From Candidatus Geoarchaeota archaeon (GTDB taxonomy: Archaea; Thermoproteota; Thermoprotei; Gearchaeales; WAQG01), in NCBI GenBank assembly GCA_015520395.1, contig WAQG01000027.1, forward strand, positions 1-6,204: a DNA stretch of 6,204 nucleotides, read 5' to 3'. This document shows, one piece after another, positions 1 to 5,320 of this stretch. The notes beneath the pieces were generated by a model. It was not told the DNA's origin. It searched no databases and saw only the letters and a program-made list of their open reading frames with translations. Positions within the stretch are counted from its first letter, which is position 1. Each line of letters starts with the position of its first letter. A program made the translations under genes and the position numbers.

Positions 1-299
1 AGCCTAGGCAATTTACGATTAGTCCCACGAAACGTACCCTGAAGGTAGCAATAGCTACACCGGAAGGGGCAACCTGTCCAGGCCTTTAACTCCCAGAAAT
101 GAGGACAGACTATGCTTGGCCCAGTTTTATGGAAAAGAGCAACTATACGTGAACCGCTTCCTCGAACCCATCTATTTGGGACATATATAGGTATAAATCT
201 CGAATTATTTTCGTGTCCCAATAATCTTGTTTGACCTGTGCCTTTAATCTCATAGGATCTAGCATAGTAGATGCTGGTGGTTTTAACCCCTTGCCTCAT
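1..299 (-). CDS. Radical SAM protein, spore-photoproduct-lyase-like, N-terminal part (runs off the left edge)
   Basis: The minus strand is open from an ATG at 299 to the window edge, giving 99 codons with no stop. An in-frame TGA lies five codons before this ATG, so it is the first usable ATG; a weak purine-rich GAGAGG precedes it. Residues 77-84 read CPFRCSYC, the CxxxCxxC motif (C77, C81, C84) that binds the [4Fe-4S] cluster in radical SAM enzymes, which cleave S-adenosylmethionine to form a 5'-deoxyadenosyl radical. The surrounding residues, PHFWELK before and YLQGTF after, resemble my recollection of the SPL-like radical SAM group; this is from memory, not a search. The TIM-barrel body and any C-terminal domain lie outside the window, so the substrate is unknown. 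It is transcribed away from the 652-1245 gene. The radical SAM assignment is firm; the subgroup is tentative. Confidence 0.85.
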   Translation of the reverse strand, partial: MRQGVKTTSIYYARSYEIKGTGQTRLLGHENNSRFIPIYVPNRWVRGSGSRIVALFHKTGPSIVCPHFWELKAWTGCPFRCSYCYLQGTFRGTNRKLPR

Positions 300-651
300 T
301 TTCCCGGCCTCTCATTATTGTCCCGAACTTATTATACTATGCTGTCAATTTATGTGGTCTACATGCATGTTCTAGGTTTATGATTAATTAACTTAGGTAT
401 TAGATACCGCTTTCTCAAGGAGTTATTGGTTTAAGGCTGATCTCTTAGTCCTTTTTTAGTTAGTTTAGCTAACTACGCATCTATTAGGTTTGATAGATTA
501 GTTGCCTCTATGCCTCCTTTTTGCTGTGACTGTTTGTTTTCGTCCCTGTTGCACATTTCAGGTGTTATCTTTTACTTTGCATAAAGCTTATCTAAGATAT
601 TCCCGGTTTTCTATGTATAGAAGTATTGGTGTTCGGTGGGTAGTGCTTTGA
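300..651. other. Divergent intergenic region, AT-rich, no gene seen
   Basis: This 352-bp stretch separates the minus-strand radical SAM gene from the plus-strand surface-protein gene, so it should hold both promoters. All frames are broken by stops; the longest plausible piece is a 27-codon minus-strand ORF at 473-556 without a ribosome-binding site. Two short inverted repeats are visible: GGTAT-TAG-ATACC at 396-408 and TAGTTAG-TTTAG-CTAACTA at 457-475, the second preceded by a run of six T on the plus strand. For the plus-strand gene, A/T stretches near 579-590 and 611-620 are weak TATA candidates, and I cannot choose between them. No tRNA or rRNA was recognised. Confidence 0.5.
328..341 (-). 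promoter_or_regulatory. Probable TATA box of the radical SAM gene
   Basis: On the minus strand this reads CATAGTATAATAAG, an A/T box centred about 35 bp before the ATG at 299. With the usual archaeal spacing of about 25 bp, transcription would start near 308-310 and leave a leader of about 10 nt. It is the best TATA-like stretch at that distance. No mapped start site supports it. Confidence 0.4.
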
Positions 652-1245
652 ATGTTTAGACAAATAATGCTGTGTGCTATATTGGTTCTCGTAGTTGCTG
701 GAGTTTTGATGGCCCTGGATACCGAGGCTCAGAGTAATGGTCCAATACACGCCATTATTCTCGTTTCAGCAAGGAACTATGAGTATATTGATGTATATGC
801 CTCCGCTGGTAGTACGATTGAGATAGTGGCGTACATCTTCCGCAGTGGTAGCTGGGAGCCATTAGACATAGATATTCAGATACTGAGGCCTGATGGAAGT
901 ATTGAGCTGGCTAAGCAAAGATATAGTGAGATGTTCCAGTACACCTTCACGGTAACCATGACGGGCACCTACAGAATACTTCTCGACAACACGTTCTCAA
1001 TACTTACAAGCAAGATAGTCGACATCTCAGTCTTTGTGTCACACCCACCGGAGACTGTAACCATAACACATACCAACATCGTAACAGAAACCCAGACACA
1101 GACCGAAACCATAACCGAGACAACGACCCATACCCAGAAAGAAACAATAACACAGACAGCCTTGGAAACTGAAATAGGCTTACCAGCACTTACTGCGGCC
1201 GTCGCTTTAATAGTGGGACTCCTAATAGGACGCAAAGCGAGATAA
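652..1245 (+). CDS. Surface protein with GOLD/p24-like beta domain, Thr-rich stalk and C-terminal membrane anchor
   Basis: This 197-residue protein begins with a hydrophobic signal segment (residues 4-21) and a likely cleavage region around EAQS (25-28). A beta-rich domain follows at about 31-130. Its second half has the pattern LRPDGSIE (78-85), then YTFTVTMTGTYRILLDNTF (97-115), then a hydrophobic strand. That is typical of the GOLD/emp24 beta-sandwich, in which a Gly-Thr-Tyr strand leads to a D-N-x-F segment. Residues 135-172 are a Thr/Glu/Gln-rich stalk with repeated TET/TQT units and are probably extended and glycosylated. A single helix (about 178-194) ends in GRKAR, placing the C-terminus in the cytoplasm. 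ATG 652 is preceded directly by an in-frame TGA (649-651), which fixes the earliest start; GGTGGG at 635-640 may bind the ribosome. Crenarchaeal surface and solute-binding proteins often share this stalk-anchor design. The domain assignment rests on pattern recognition only; the ligand or partner is unknown. Confidence 0.8.
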   Translation: MFRQIMLCAILVLVVAGVLMALDTEAQSNGPIHAIILVSARNYEYIDVYASAGSTIEIVAYIFRSGSWEPLDIDIQILRPDGSIELAKQRYSEMFQYTFTVTMTGTYRILLDNTFSILTSKIVDISVFVSHPPETVTITHTNIVTETQTQTETITETTTHTQKETITQTALETEIGLPALTAAVALIVGLLIGRKAR

Positions 1246-1300
1246 CAGATACAACCTGACTAATCTTTACCCATTAAATTATAGGTTAATAAGGAAATAT

Positions 1301-1305
1301 AAAAA
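1301..1305 (-). terminator. Possible T-run terminator of the RHH-ATPase operon
   Basis: The minus strand carries TTTTT about 42 nt past the ATPase stop codon, within a generally A/T-rich gap. Archaeal terminators are often simple T runs without a hairpin, so this fits, but a five-base run in AT-rich DNA is weak evidence. Confidence 0.25.
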
Positions 1306-1346
1306 TTAAGCATATATCATAACATTAGGGGCATCTCCGTGCAAAG

Positions 1347-2897
1347 TTAGAATAACATGAGAAACAGTGAAACTGGTATATAAACTATGTTATTTCTTGT
1401 TTCCAGTATATCGCGTGTTAGTACGATTGTTCCTCTCTCTGGTGTTAGACGAGTTGGACGTTTACGGTATTTTGATTCTATCTGGAATCTGTATCGTCTA
1501 TCTCCTTTTACTATGCATAGTATGAAGTCTATTTCTCCGTCGGATGCTGCTGGTCTGTACATTAATGCCTTCTCGTAGTCTACGCTTGGTATGTGTTCAA
1601 AGAATTGTTGAGCCAGGAGGAGATGTGAAGCTATTACACTCTCCACAAGTTGTCCTTTGAAACCTTCATCTTCAACCATTTTCCTAGAGTGTTCGAAGGA
1701 GTTAGGAATGTTGTTAGTGTATGCGTATAGTGCGTGGTATATGAAGGGGTCGAGTATGTAGTTCTTAACGTTCCCCTCATAATTTGGGGTGCAACTCCCG
1801 CTTCTCCCCTCCTCGGGGTATGCGAAGAAGAACGTCCATGTCGTTCGGAGATAGTCGAGGTAATCTCTGAGCCTGAAGCTTTTCTTTGGCTTTGCATTTT
1901 CGTCCCGGCCCACAATGTCGGATTTTCTTAGATTCAGCTCTCCTGAAAGCCTCTGTGGCTCAATAAGAACTGCTAGCACCCTCTTAAGATTCCCGGGGTC
2001 TAGGCCTGCCTTTTTCGAGTCCTTTATGAGCAGCTCGGCAACCTCGCCGTAGAACTCGTTGCTTATAACGCCGTTCTTATGGTATTCATCTACGGCTCTG
2101 GGATAGCCACCGTGGAGCAGATAGTCCTCGAACACTGCCTGTAGGAGCTGAAAGTAGTCCTCGTATATTCTTTTGAGGATATATGGGATACGGCCCTGGG
2201 CGAGTTCTAATAACATGTTGAACCTTGTCCCCGGCCTCCTCAATCTACGTCTCGACAGGAATTCGTCGACTTCGCCTCTGAGCGCCTCAACTACTTCTGA
2301 GAACCGGAGAGGAACATGGACAAGGTTGCCGCTCAAGTTGAAGAATTGCGCTAATTTTCCCTGTCGACCTCTCAGTTTGCTGGCTGCTTCGGCTAGATCC
2401 ATGGAATGGCTGCCTGCGGCAAGGATTTTGAGGCGCCCCCTCTCTATTAGACCTATATCGTAGAGGTTCTTCAGGGCCTGGGCCCATCCTGGATACATTG
2501 AGGCCTCGTCAAGAAATACATACTTATCCCCAGATTGGCTCACTGCTATGGCCTCAAGGAGTTCAACGAGCTTCACTCCGGTGAGACCCTCATAATCAAG
2601 AGATACGTAAAAAATGGAAGACGGCTCGACCCCCGCTTCGTCGATGAGGAATTTTATAATCAACTTGATAAGCGTCGACTTACCTACACGCCTCGGCCCT
2701 CTAAGTGTCACAATACCATACGTGCCAGGATTAGATATTCGCCTCAAGTGATAGTAAAGCCGGGGTTCAGTCTCTAATATGGAGTTGACGAAGCTGCGGA
2801 GTAGAAGGTCTTCTTCATGCCAGTTCTTATCCCTCCACCAGGGATTATAGGGTCCCAGTACCCGTTTCAAGTCGTCAAGCTTCAATATTTCTGCCAC
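1347..2897 (-). CDS. Archaeal AAA ATPase (AAA_14/DUF4143 type) with C-terminal PD-(D/E)XK nuclease-like region
   Basis: This is a 516-residue soluble P-loop ATPase. Walker A is GPRRVGKST (67-75). Walker B is YVFLDE (126-131), with D130 and E131 acidic. A sensor-1-like segment, LAAGSHS, lies at 159-165, followed by a basic LRGRQGK at 175-181 that is typical of the family. LLHGGYPRAV (260-269) marks the helical DUF4143-type half. Near the C-terminus, LVES (417-420), GEID (454-457) and ESK (474-476) form an E...D...ExK pattern typical of the PD-(D/E)XK nuclease fold. Related proteins are usually about 400-460 residues from memory, so this one seems extended, with extra Arg-rich sequence near 213-224. 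It follows the RHH gene in the same operon. The first start, GTG 2897, overlaps that gene by 16 nt but sits only 3 nt after GGAG. A TTG at 2885, nine bases after GGTG, would give a TTGA stop/start overlap. The cellular role of this ATPase family is poorly defined; transfer or defence roles would be guesses. Confidence 0.88.
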   Translation of the reverse strand: MAEILKLDDLKRVLGPYNPWWRDKNWHEEDLLLRSFVNSILETEPRLYYHLRRISNPGTYGIVTLRGPRRVGKSTLIKLIIKFLIDEAGVEPSSIFYVSLDYEGLTGVKLVELLEAIAVSQSGDKYVFLDEASMYPGWAQALKNLYDIGLIERGRLKILAAGSHSMDLAEAASKLRGRQGKLAQFFNLSGNLVHVPLRFSEVVEALRGEVDEFLSRRRLRRPGTRFNMLLELAQGRIPYILKRIYEDYFQLLQAVFEDYLLHGGYPRAVDEYHKNGVISNEFYGEVAELLIKDSKKAGLDPGNLKRVLAVLIEPQRLSGELNLRKSDIVGRDENAKPKKSFRLRDYLDYLRTTWTFFFAYPEEGRSGSCTPNYEGNVKNYILDPFIYHALYAYTNNIPNSFEHSRKMVEDEGFKGQLVESVIASHLLLAQQFFEHIPSVDYEKALMYRPAASDGEIDFILCIVKGDRRYRFQIESKYRKRPTRLTPERGTIVLTRDILETRNNIVYIPVSLFLMLF

Positions 2898-3142
2898 CCT
2901 CTCCTAAGTTGTACCAATTCCTTCTCTATACGACCAATCTCGTGAGCCAGCTGTTCGTATTTCGCCTCAAGTCGTTTAAGTTGTGATATAATGTCTCCGT
3001 ATTCGGCTTCGCCGAGGATCTCGAGTACAAGATTCTTGACAAAGCTTGGCACCGTTAAATTCTGTTGCTCAGCAAGTTTCTTTAATTTTTCATATTGCTC
3101 CGGCTTCAGGTAAAATTTCACCTGCTTCCATTTGCTGGGCAT
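2882..3142 (-). CDS. Ribbon-helix-helix DNA-binding protein with C-terminal coiled coil
   Basis: This is an 86-residue protein. Residues 7-13 (QVKFYLK) form the DNA-contacting beta strand, 14-27 helix A, and LTVPSFVKNLVLEIL (29-43) helix B: the RHH/CopG layout. Residues 49-80 are charged heptad-like helix (QLKRLEAKYEQLAHEIG and following) and should form a coiled coil that could drive oligomerisation. A GTG at 3151 would add three residues, but it lies inside a near-perfect ribosome-binding sequence, GAGGTG (3149-3154), which is 6 nt before ATG 3142; ATG 3142 is therefore preferred. RHH proteins act as dimers that insert a two-stranded sheet into the major groove, often cooperatively and often on their own promoter. 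The phased GTAC array begins 15 bp upstream of the start codon and is its probable target (inferred). The gene is first in an operon with the ATPase, which it overlaps. Confidence 0.85.
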   Translation of the reverse strand: MPSKWKQVKFYLKPEQYEKLKKLAEQQNLTVPSFVKNLVLEILGEAEYGDIISQLKRLEAKYEQLAHEIGRIEKELVQLRRGWQKY

Positions 3143-3148
3143 AAAGTC

Positions 3149-3154
3149 CACCTC
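3149..3154 (-). promoter_or_regulatory. Ribosome-binding site that fixes the RHH start
   Basis: The minus strand reads GAGGTG followed by GACTTT and then ATG (3142). The match to the archaeal anti-Shine-Dalgarno sequence and the 6-nt spacer favour ATG 3142 over the overlapping GTG at 3151. Confidence 0.7.
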
Positions 3155-3156
3155 TA

Positions 3157-3270
3157 TAGTACTAATTTGGTACCTTTTAGTACTAAAAGTTTTTGTCTAG
3201 TACCAAATAGTACCAGACTAGTACTAATATCTACTAACTTTAGTACTAACAAGTACCATAGTAGTACCAT
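3157..3270. repeat. Helically phased array of GTAC-centred sites, probable RHH operator
   Basis: GTAC cores start at 3159, 3170, 3180, 3200, 3210, 3221, 3243, 3253 and 3264, with a degenerate CTAC at 3231 and a degenerate GTTT at 3189. Steps are 10-12 bp. The first and last cores are 105 bp apart over ten steps, a mean of 10.5 bp, one turn of B-DNA. The consensus is TAGTAC(T/C)A(A); sites at 3178-3187 and 3240-3249 are perfect TTAGTACTAA palindromes. An RHH dimer binds a short, roughly symmetric site, so about ten dimers could line up on one face of the DNA. The array covers the region where the RHH-ATPase promoter must lie and stops near the promoter of the divergent pseudogene. The repeats are seen directly; the binding protein is inferred from position and from the operators known for MetJ-, Omega- and ParG-type RHH proteins. 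Confidence 0.85.
3178..3196 (-). promoter_or_regulatory. Probable BRE/TATA element of the RHH-ATPase operon, inside the array
   Basis: The minus strand reads ACAAAAACTTTTAGTACTA, an A-rich BRE-like part followed by a CTTTTAG TATA-like part. It is centred about 25-28 bp before 3157-3160, giving a predicted leader of roughly 15-18 nt that includes the GAGGTG ribosome-binding site. The only strongly degenerate cell of the array (expected core near 3190) falls here, as if one operator had been given up for the promoter. Protein bound to the flanking sites should block TBP/TFB. Confidence 0.4.
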
Positions 3271-3288
3271 ACTTAGATGGATGAATGC

Positions 3289-3301
3289 TCAAATAGTATT
3301 T
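3289..3301 (+). promoter_or_regulatory. Promoter box of the decayed paralogue
   Basis: TCAAATAGTATTT is repeated exactly at 4752-4764 before the intact paralogue, at nearly the same distance from the start codon (27 versus 29 nt to the shared TTG). The conservation and the A/T core suggest a TATA box. It lies about 20 bp beyond the last GTAC site of the operator array. Confidence 0.5.
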
Positions 3302-3328
3302 TCATGTTACAGGTGTAATGGTGGGGGT

Positions 3329-3750
3329 TTGGGCGAGGTTCCCGTGATCTATAGGGCCAGGATCGGGGCAAGGATGTTGTGGTGACTGATTGGAGCCTTG
3401 TTGTTAGGGGGCCTGCTAGGACTATTGATGTGGCGTTGAGCCATGTGGGGCCTGGAGGTCGCCGAGAACTGAGGGATCCTTGTTCTCGGCGTGGTTCTCA
3501 TAATAATAGGGCTACTAGCTGTTCGCGCAGCCTTGGCAGCAGGAGAGGACCCTGGTTCCGGTATCAGGGCCCACCCATAGAGCTGGGCATCATCACCCTG
3601 CTTGCGGGTCTGGTCACAGCCTGGTACGGGTGGATCAATAGATTCGTCCTGGAAATACACACCCCGAAGCGTACAGTAAAGCTGAGGAACGGAGCCAGGG
3701 TAAAGGAGCTTCACCAGGCTATATGCAACCAGCTCCAAAAATCCGCCTAG
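3329..3750 (+). pseudogene. Decayed paralogue of the membrane protein at 4791-5216
   Basis: Reading piecewise gives GEVPVIYRARIGA, then VVTDWSLVV..DVALSHV, then GILVLGVVLIIIGLL, then LVTAWYGWINRFVLEI..VKELHQAI. These segments match, in order, the N-terminal strand region, helix 1, helix 2 and the C-terminal strand-helix part of the intact protein. Against the intact gene, one base is missing near 3365-3373, two net bases near 3446-3452, and two net bases are extra between about 3515 and 3550. A TGA at 3470-3472 replaces a CGG codon. The first two shifts cancel and the third moves the frame again. The total length (422 nt) almost equals the intact copy (423 nt), so the loss is by small mutations, not truncation. 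The start aligned with the intact copy is TTG 3329. Nucleotide divergence from the intact copy is large, so these are old paralogues. Programmed frameshifting seems unlikely given the added stop. Confidence 0.85.
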
Positions 3751-3827
3751 AACTAGAAACCCGCTAAATCCGACACCCTCTTTTTAGCTCCTCTAAATCT
3801 AAATTAAGTGGTCTGAGGTCCGCCACT

Positions 3828-4097
3828 ATGAGTTCCCGCATCGAGGAACTAGAGAGGCTGTTTGAAGACCTTGCGGCGAAGGATAGGGTCACGAAGGAAG
3901 ACCTATACGAACTGCTGAGTGTCATCAGGGAGCGTAAGAGGAAGAGCCTGATCATCAACAGGGATCCGGATCTGGTGCGTGTGGACTTGAGTGCTGAGGA
4001 TAAGTGGTGGATCTTCCTATACTGGCTAGACGCCAAGATACACGCCACCATAATGCTCGACCGAAGAACAGGTGACCTAGACATCTTCGTGAAATGA
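3828..4097 (+). CDS. Conserved-looking small protein of unknown function
   Basis: This 89-residue protein was not recognised. Residues 1-38 are strongly helical and charged (RIEELERLFEDLAAK, then KEDLYELLSVIRERKRK), compatible with a coiled coil or helical hairpin. Residues 46-89 look like strands plus a short helix, with three tryptophans (W60, W61, W66) and a C-terminal ATIMLDRRTGDLDIFVK that could be a beta hairpin. It has no signal peptide or membrane segment, so it is probably cytoplasmic. Coding is supported by TGAGGT (3814-3819) placed 8 nt before the ATG. A CTCTTTTTAG stretch at 3778-3787 could be its TATA box, or a T-run terminator for the decayed gene upstream. A 66-bp gap with its own A/T box separates it from the next gene, so it may be monocistronic. 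A small antitoxin-like or adaptor role is possible but unsupported. Confidence 0.7.
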   Translation: MSSRIEELERLFEDLAAKDRVTKEDLYELLSVIRERKRKSLIINRDPDLVRVDLSAEDKWWIFLYWLDAKIHATIMLDRRTGDLDIFVK

Positions 4098-4130
4098 CCC
4101 AGCGTCCAGGATGCTCCTATATAATAACGT

Positions 4131-4141
4131 ATTTAATATTA
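4131..4141 (+). promoter_or_regulatory. Probable TATA box of the small nuclease-like gene
   Basis: ATTTAATATTA is centred about 26-28 bp before 4162-4164. Transcription would then begin almost at the GTG/ATG start, giving a leaderless or nearly leaderless mRNA. Confidence 0.45.
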
Positions 4142-4163
4142 ATAGGAAGACATAACCTAGCAG

Positions 4164-4688
4164 GTGATGCCTGTGGTTTTTGATTTTGAGTGTATTTCTG
4201 GCGCGATCAGAGATGGGATGACTCTTCTGGGTGGTATGGTTGAGTGCGGTGTTAACCGGCAGGCTGTTGATTATGCCTCGTGGCTGTTTACAAGGGTCCT
4301 CGGTGGTAAGGCTTGGTGCGTAGAGGATGCCGTTAGGGCTGGGAGGTCTTTACTCGAGGCTATGGGTAAGTGCGGCTTAGGGTTCCACGAGGTGGCCGAG
4401 ATGATCACCATAGGCAGGCTGGCCGACGAGGGCTACACGGTCCACTACAGGGAGGAAAAGTACCCCGAGGCTGCGAGGAGGCGGGGCGCCCTAGACCTCA
4501 TAGCCCACGAGGACGGGAAATGGACCCTCGTCGAAGTGAAGGACATAGATCAGCTCTACAGCTATTCCGAGGCTGCTGAGGAGCTGGGCGGCGAGCTGCT
4601 CTTCGTAGTTAACGTGAATAGCGGCAGGAAGGTCAAAGTATGGGATTTGGCGGAGCTTGGATTGATAGAGGGAGATAAGCGTGGTTAG
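4164..4688 (+). CDS. Small PD-(D/E)XK nuclease-like protein with duplicated Cys-bounded helical N-terminus
   Basis: This is a 174-residue protein with two parts. Residues 75-152 resemble a restriction-endonuclease-like fold: a helix with E76/E79 (HEVAEMITIGRLADEGY), then ALDLIAHEDGKWTLVEVK with D111, E124 and K126, matching the D-x12-ExK pattern of metal-dependent nucleases, then a FVVNVN strand (147-152). Residues 10-38 and 52-80 are two copies of one helical unit. Each starts with Cys, has A-x-R-x-G and LL-x-x-M, and reaches a second Cys-Gly 18 residues later (C10/C28 and C52/C70); about 10 of 29 positions are identical. The cysteines could form disulfides or bind metal. Start choice is uncertain: GTG 4164, ATG 4167 (fits a leaderless transcript), or GTG 4173, which lies 6 nt after the GGTG of AGGTGATG. 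It sits between the two membrane-protein paralogues. Catalytic activity is inferred; the target is unknown. Confidence 0.78.
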   Translation: MMPVVFDFECISGAIRDGMTLLGGMVECGVNRQAVDYASWLFTRVLGGKAWCVEDAVRAGRSLLEAMGKCGLGFHEVAEMITIGRLADEGYTVHYREEKYPEAARRRGALDLIAHEDGKWTLVEVKDIDQLYSYSEAAEELGGELLFVVNVNSGRKVKVWDLAELGLIEGDKRG

Positions 4689-4751
4689 AGCGGAGTTCTC
4701 TAGGTATTGAACGGTTTGCCTCGAGCGTGTATGGCGGCTTGGAACTAAGGT

Positions 4752-4764
4752 TCAAATAGTATTT
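4752..4764 (+). promoter_or_regulatory. Promoter box of the intact membrane-protein gene
   Basis: TCAAATAGTATTT is identical to the box at 3289-3301 upstream of the decayed paralogue. Its A/T core lies about 33-37 bp before the start codon, predicting a leader shorter than about 10 nt. Confidence 0.5.
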
Positions 4765-4790
4765 CTTGGTTATGGGTGTGACGGTATGGT

Positions 4791-5216
4791 GTGTTGAGCG
4801 GGGTTCCTGTAATTTATAGAACCACAATCAAGAAGAAGGAAGTCATCGTAACCGACCGGAGCATAGTTGTCAAGGAGCCCTTCAGATTGCTGGACATCAC
4901 GTTGAGCCATGTCGAGAGCCTCGAAATCGTCGAGACCCGGCGCATCTTTGGCCTGGGCTGCCTCATCATAATTCTGGGGCTCGTAGCGCTGTATGAGGGG
5001 TTTAGGCCGACATATACGCCCTTCGGCTATGTCGGCGTGGAGCCCGCCTTAGGATTCCTATTATTCCTAGTAGGAGTCGCTGCTGCCTGGTATGGGTGGA
5101 AAAACAGGCTCCTCATAAAAATAAACACTACCAGACGCACACTTAAACTGAGGGGAGGCAGCGAGATCAAAGAACTTCACCAGGCCATACGTAGCCGGCT
5201 ACAAGAATCCGCTTAG
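4791..5216 (+). CDS. Two-helix membrane protein with split cytoplasmic beta domain, PH-like/DUF6232-like
   Basis: This 141-residue protein has a beta-rich N-terminus (5-48: VPVIYRTTIKKKEVIVTD, then ITLSHVESLEIVE), two membrane helices (about 53-69 and 84-103, the second ending in AAAWYGWKNR) and a C-terminal strand pair plus helix (106-138: LLIKI, RTLKLRG, IKELHQAIRSRLQ). Strands on both sides of a hydrophobic hairpin, the phrase VTDRSIVV and a final amphipathic helix recall bacterial PH-like or DUF6232-type membrane proteins; this is from memory and untested. Both soluble parts should be cytoplasmic. A TGA at 4779-4781 limits the N-terminus. GTG 4791 or TTG 4794 may start it; only the TTG aligns with a start in the decayed copy at 3329, which slightly favours TTG. 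It appears monocistronic. Its function is unknown. Confidence 0.8.
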   Translation: MLSGVPVIYRTTIKKKEVIVTDRSIVVKEPFRLLDITLSHVESLEIVETRRIFGLGCLIIILGLVALYEGFRPTYTPFGYVGVEPALGFLLFLVGVAAAWYGWKNRLLIKINTTRRTLKLRGGSEIKELHQAIRSRLQESA

Positions 5217-5320
5217 AGCTAGGAGCCTGGGCAACGTCTTTCATCCCGGCAGGGCTGTTCAGCCTTTATTTCTGGTCCCTGAACCACTGTGCAGGGTCTA
5301 GTTCTCTGAATGTAGGGTTG

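Noticed and set aside
3..150. Plus-strand reading as a decayed transposase C-terminus
   Set aside because: The plus frames contain stops, whereas the minus strand is open throughout and encodes a clear radical SAM motif.
473..556. 27-codon minus-strand ORF in the intergenic region
   Set aside because: It is very short, has no ribosome-binding site and no recognisable sequence; it may still be worth checking by expression data.
969..1235. 88-codon minus-strand ORF opposite the Thr-rich stalk
   Set aside because: It is the complement of a repetitive Thr codon region; the plus-strand reading has a full signal-domain-anchor design.
3157..3270. CRISPR array
   Set aside because: Repeats are about 8-10 bp with no 30-40 bp unique spacers; the one-helical-turn pitch fits an operator array.
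3349..3738. 129-codon minus-strand ORF opposite the decayed paralogue
   Set aside because: The plus strand aligns piecewise with the intact paralogue; the minus frame has low-complexity Pro/Ser/Arg composition and no start signal.
3764..4084. 106-codon minus-strand ORF opposite the 89-residue gene
   Set aside because: It is Ser/Arg/Leu-rich, as expected for an antisense shadow; the plus-strand gene has a well-placed ribosome-binding site.
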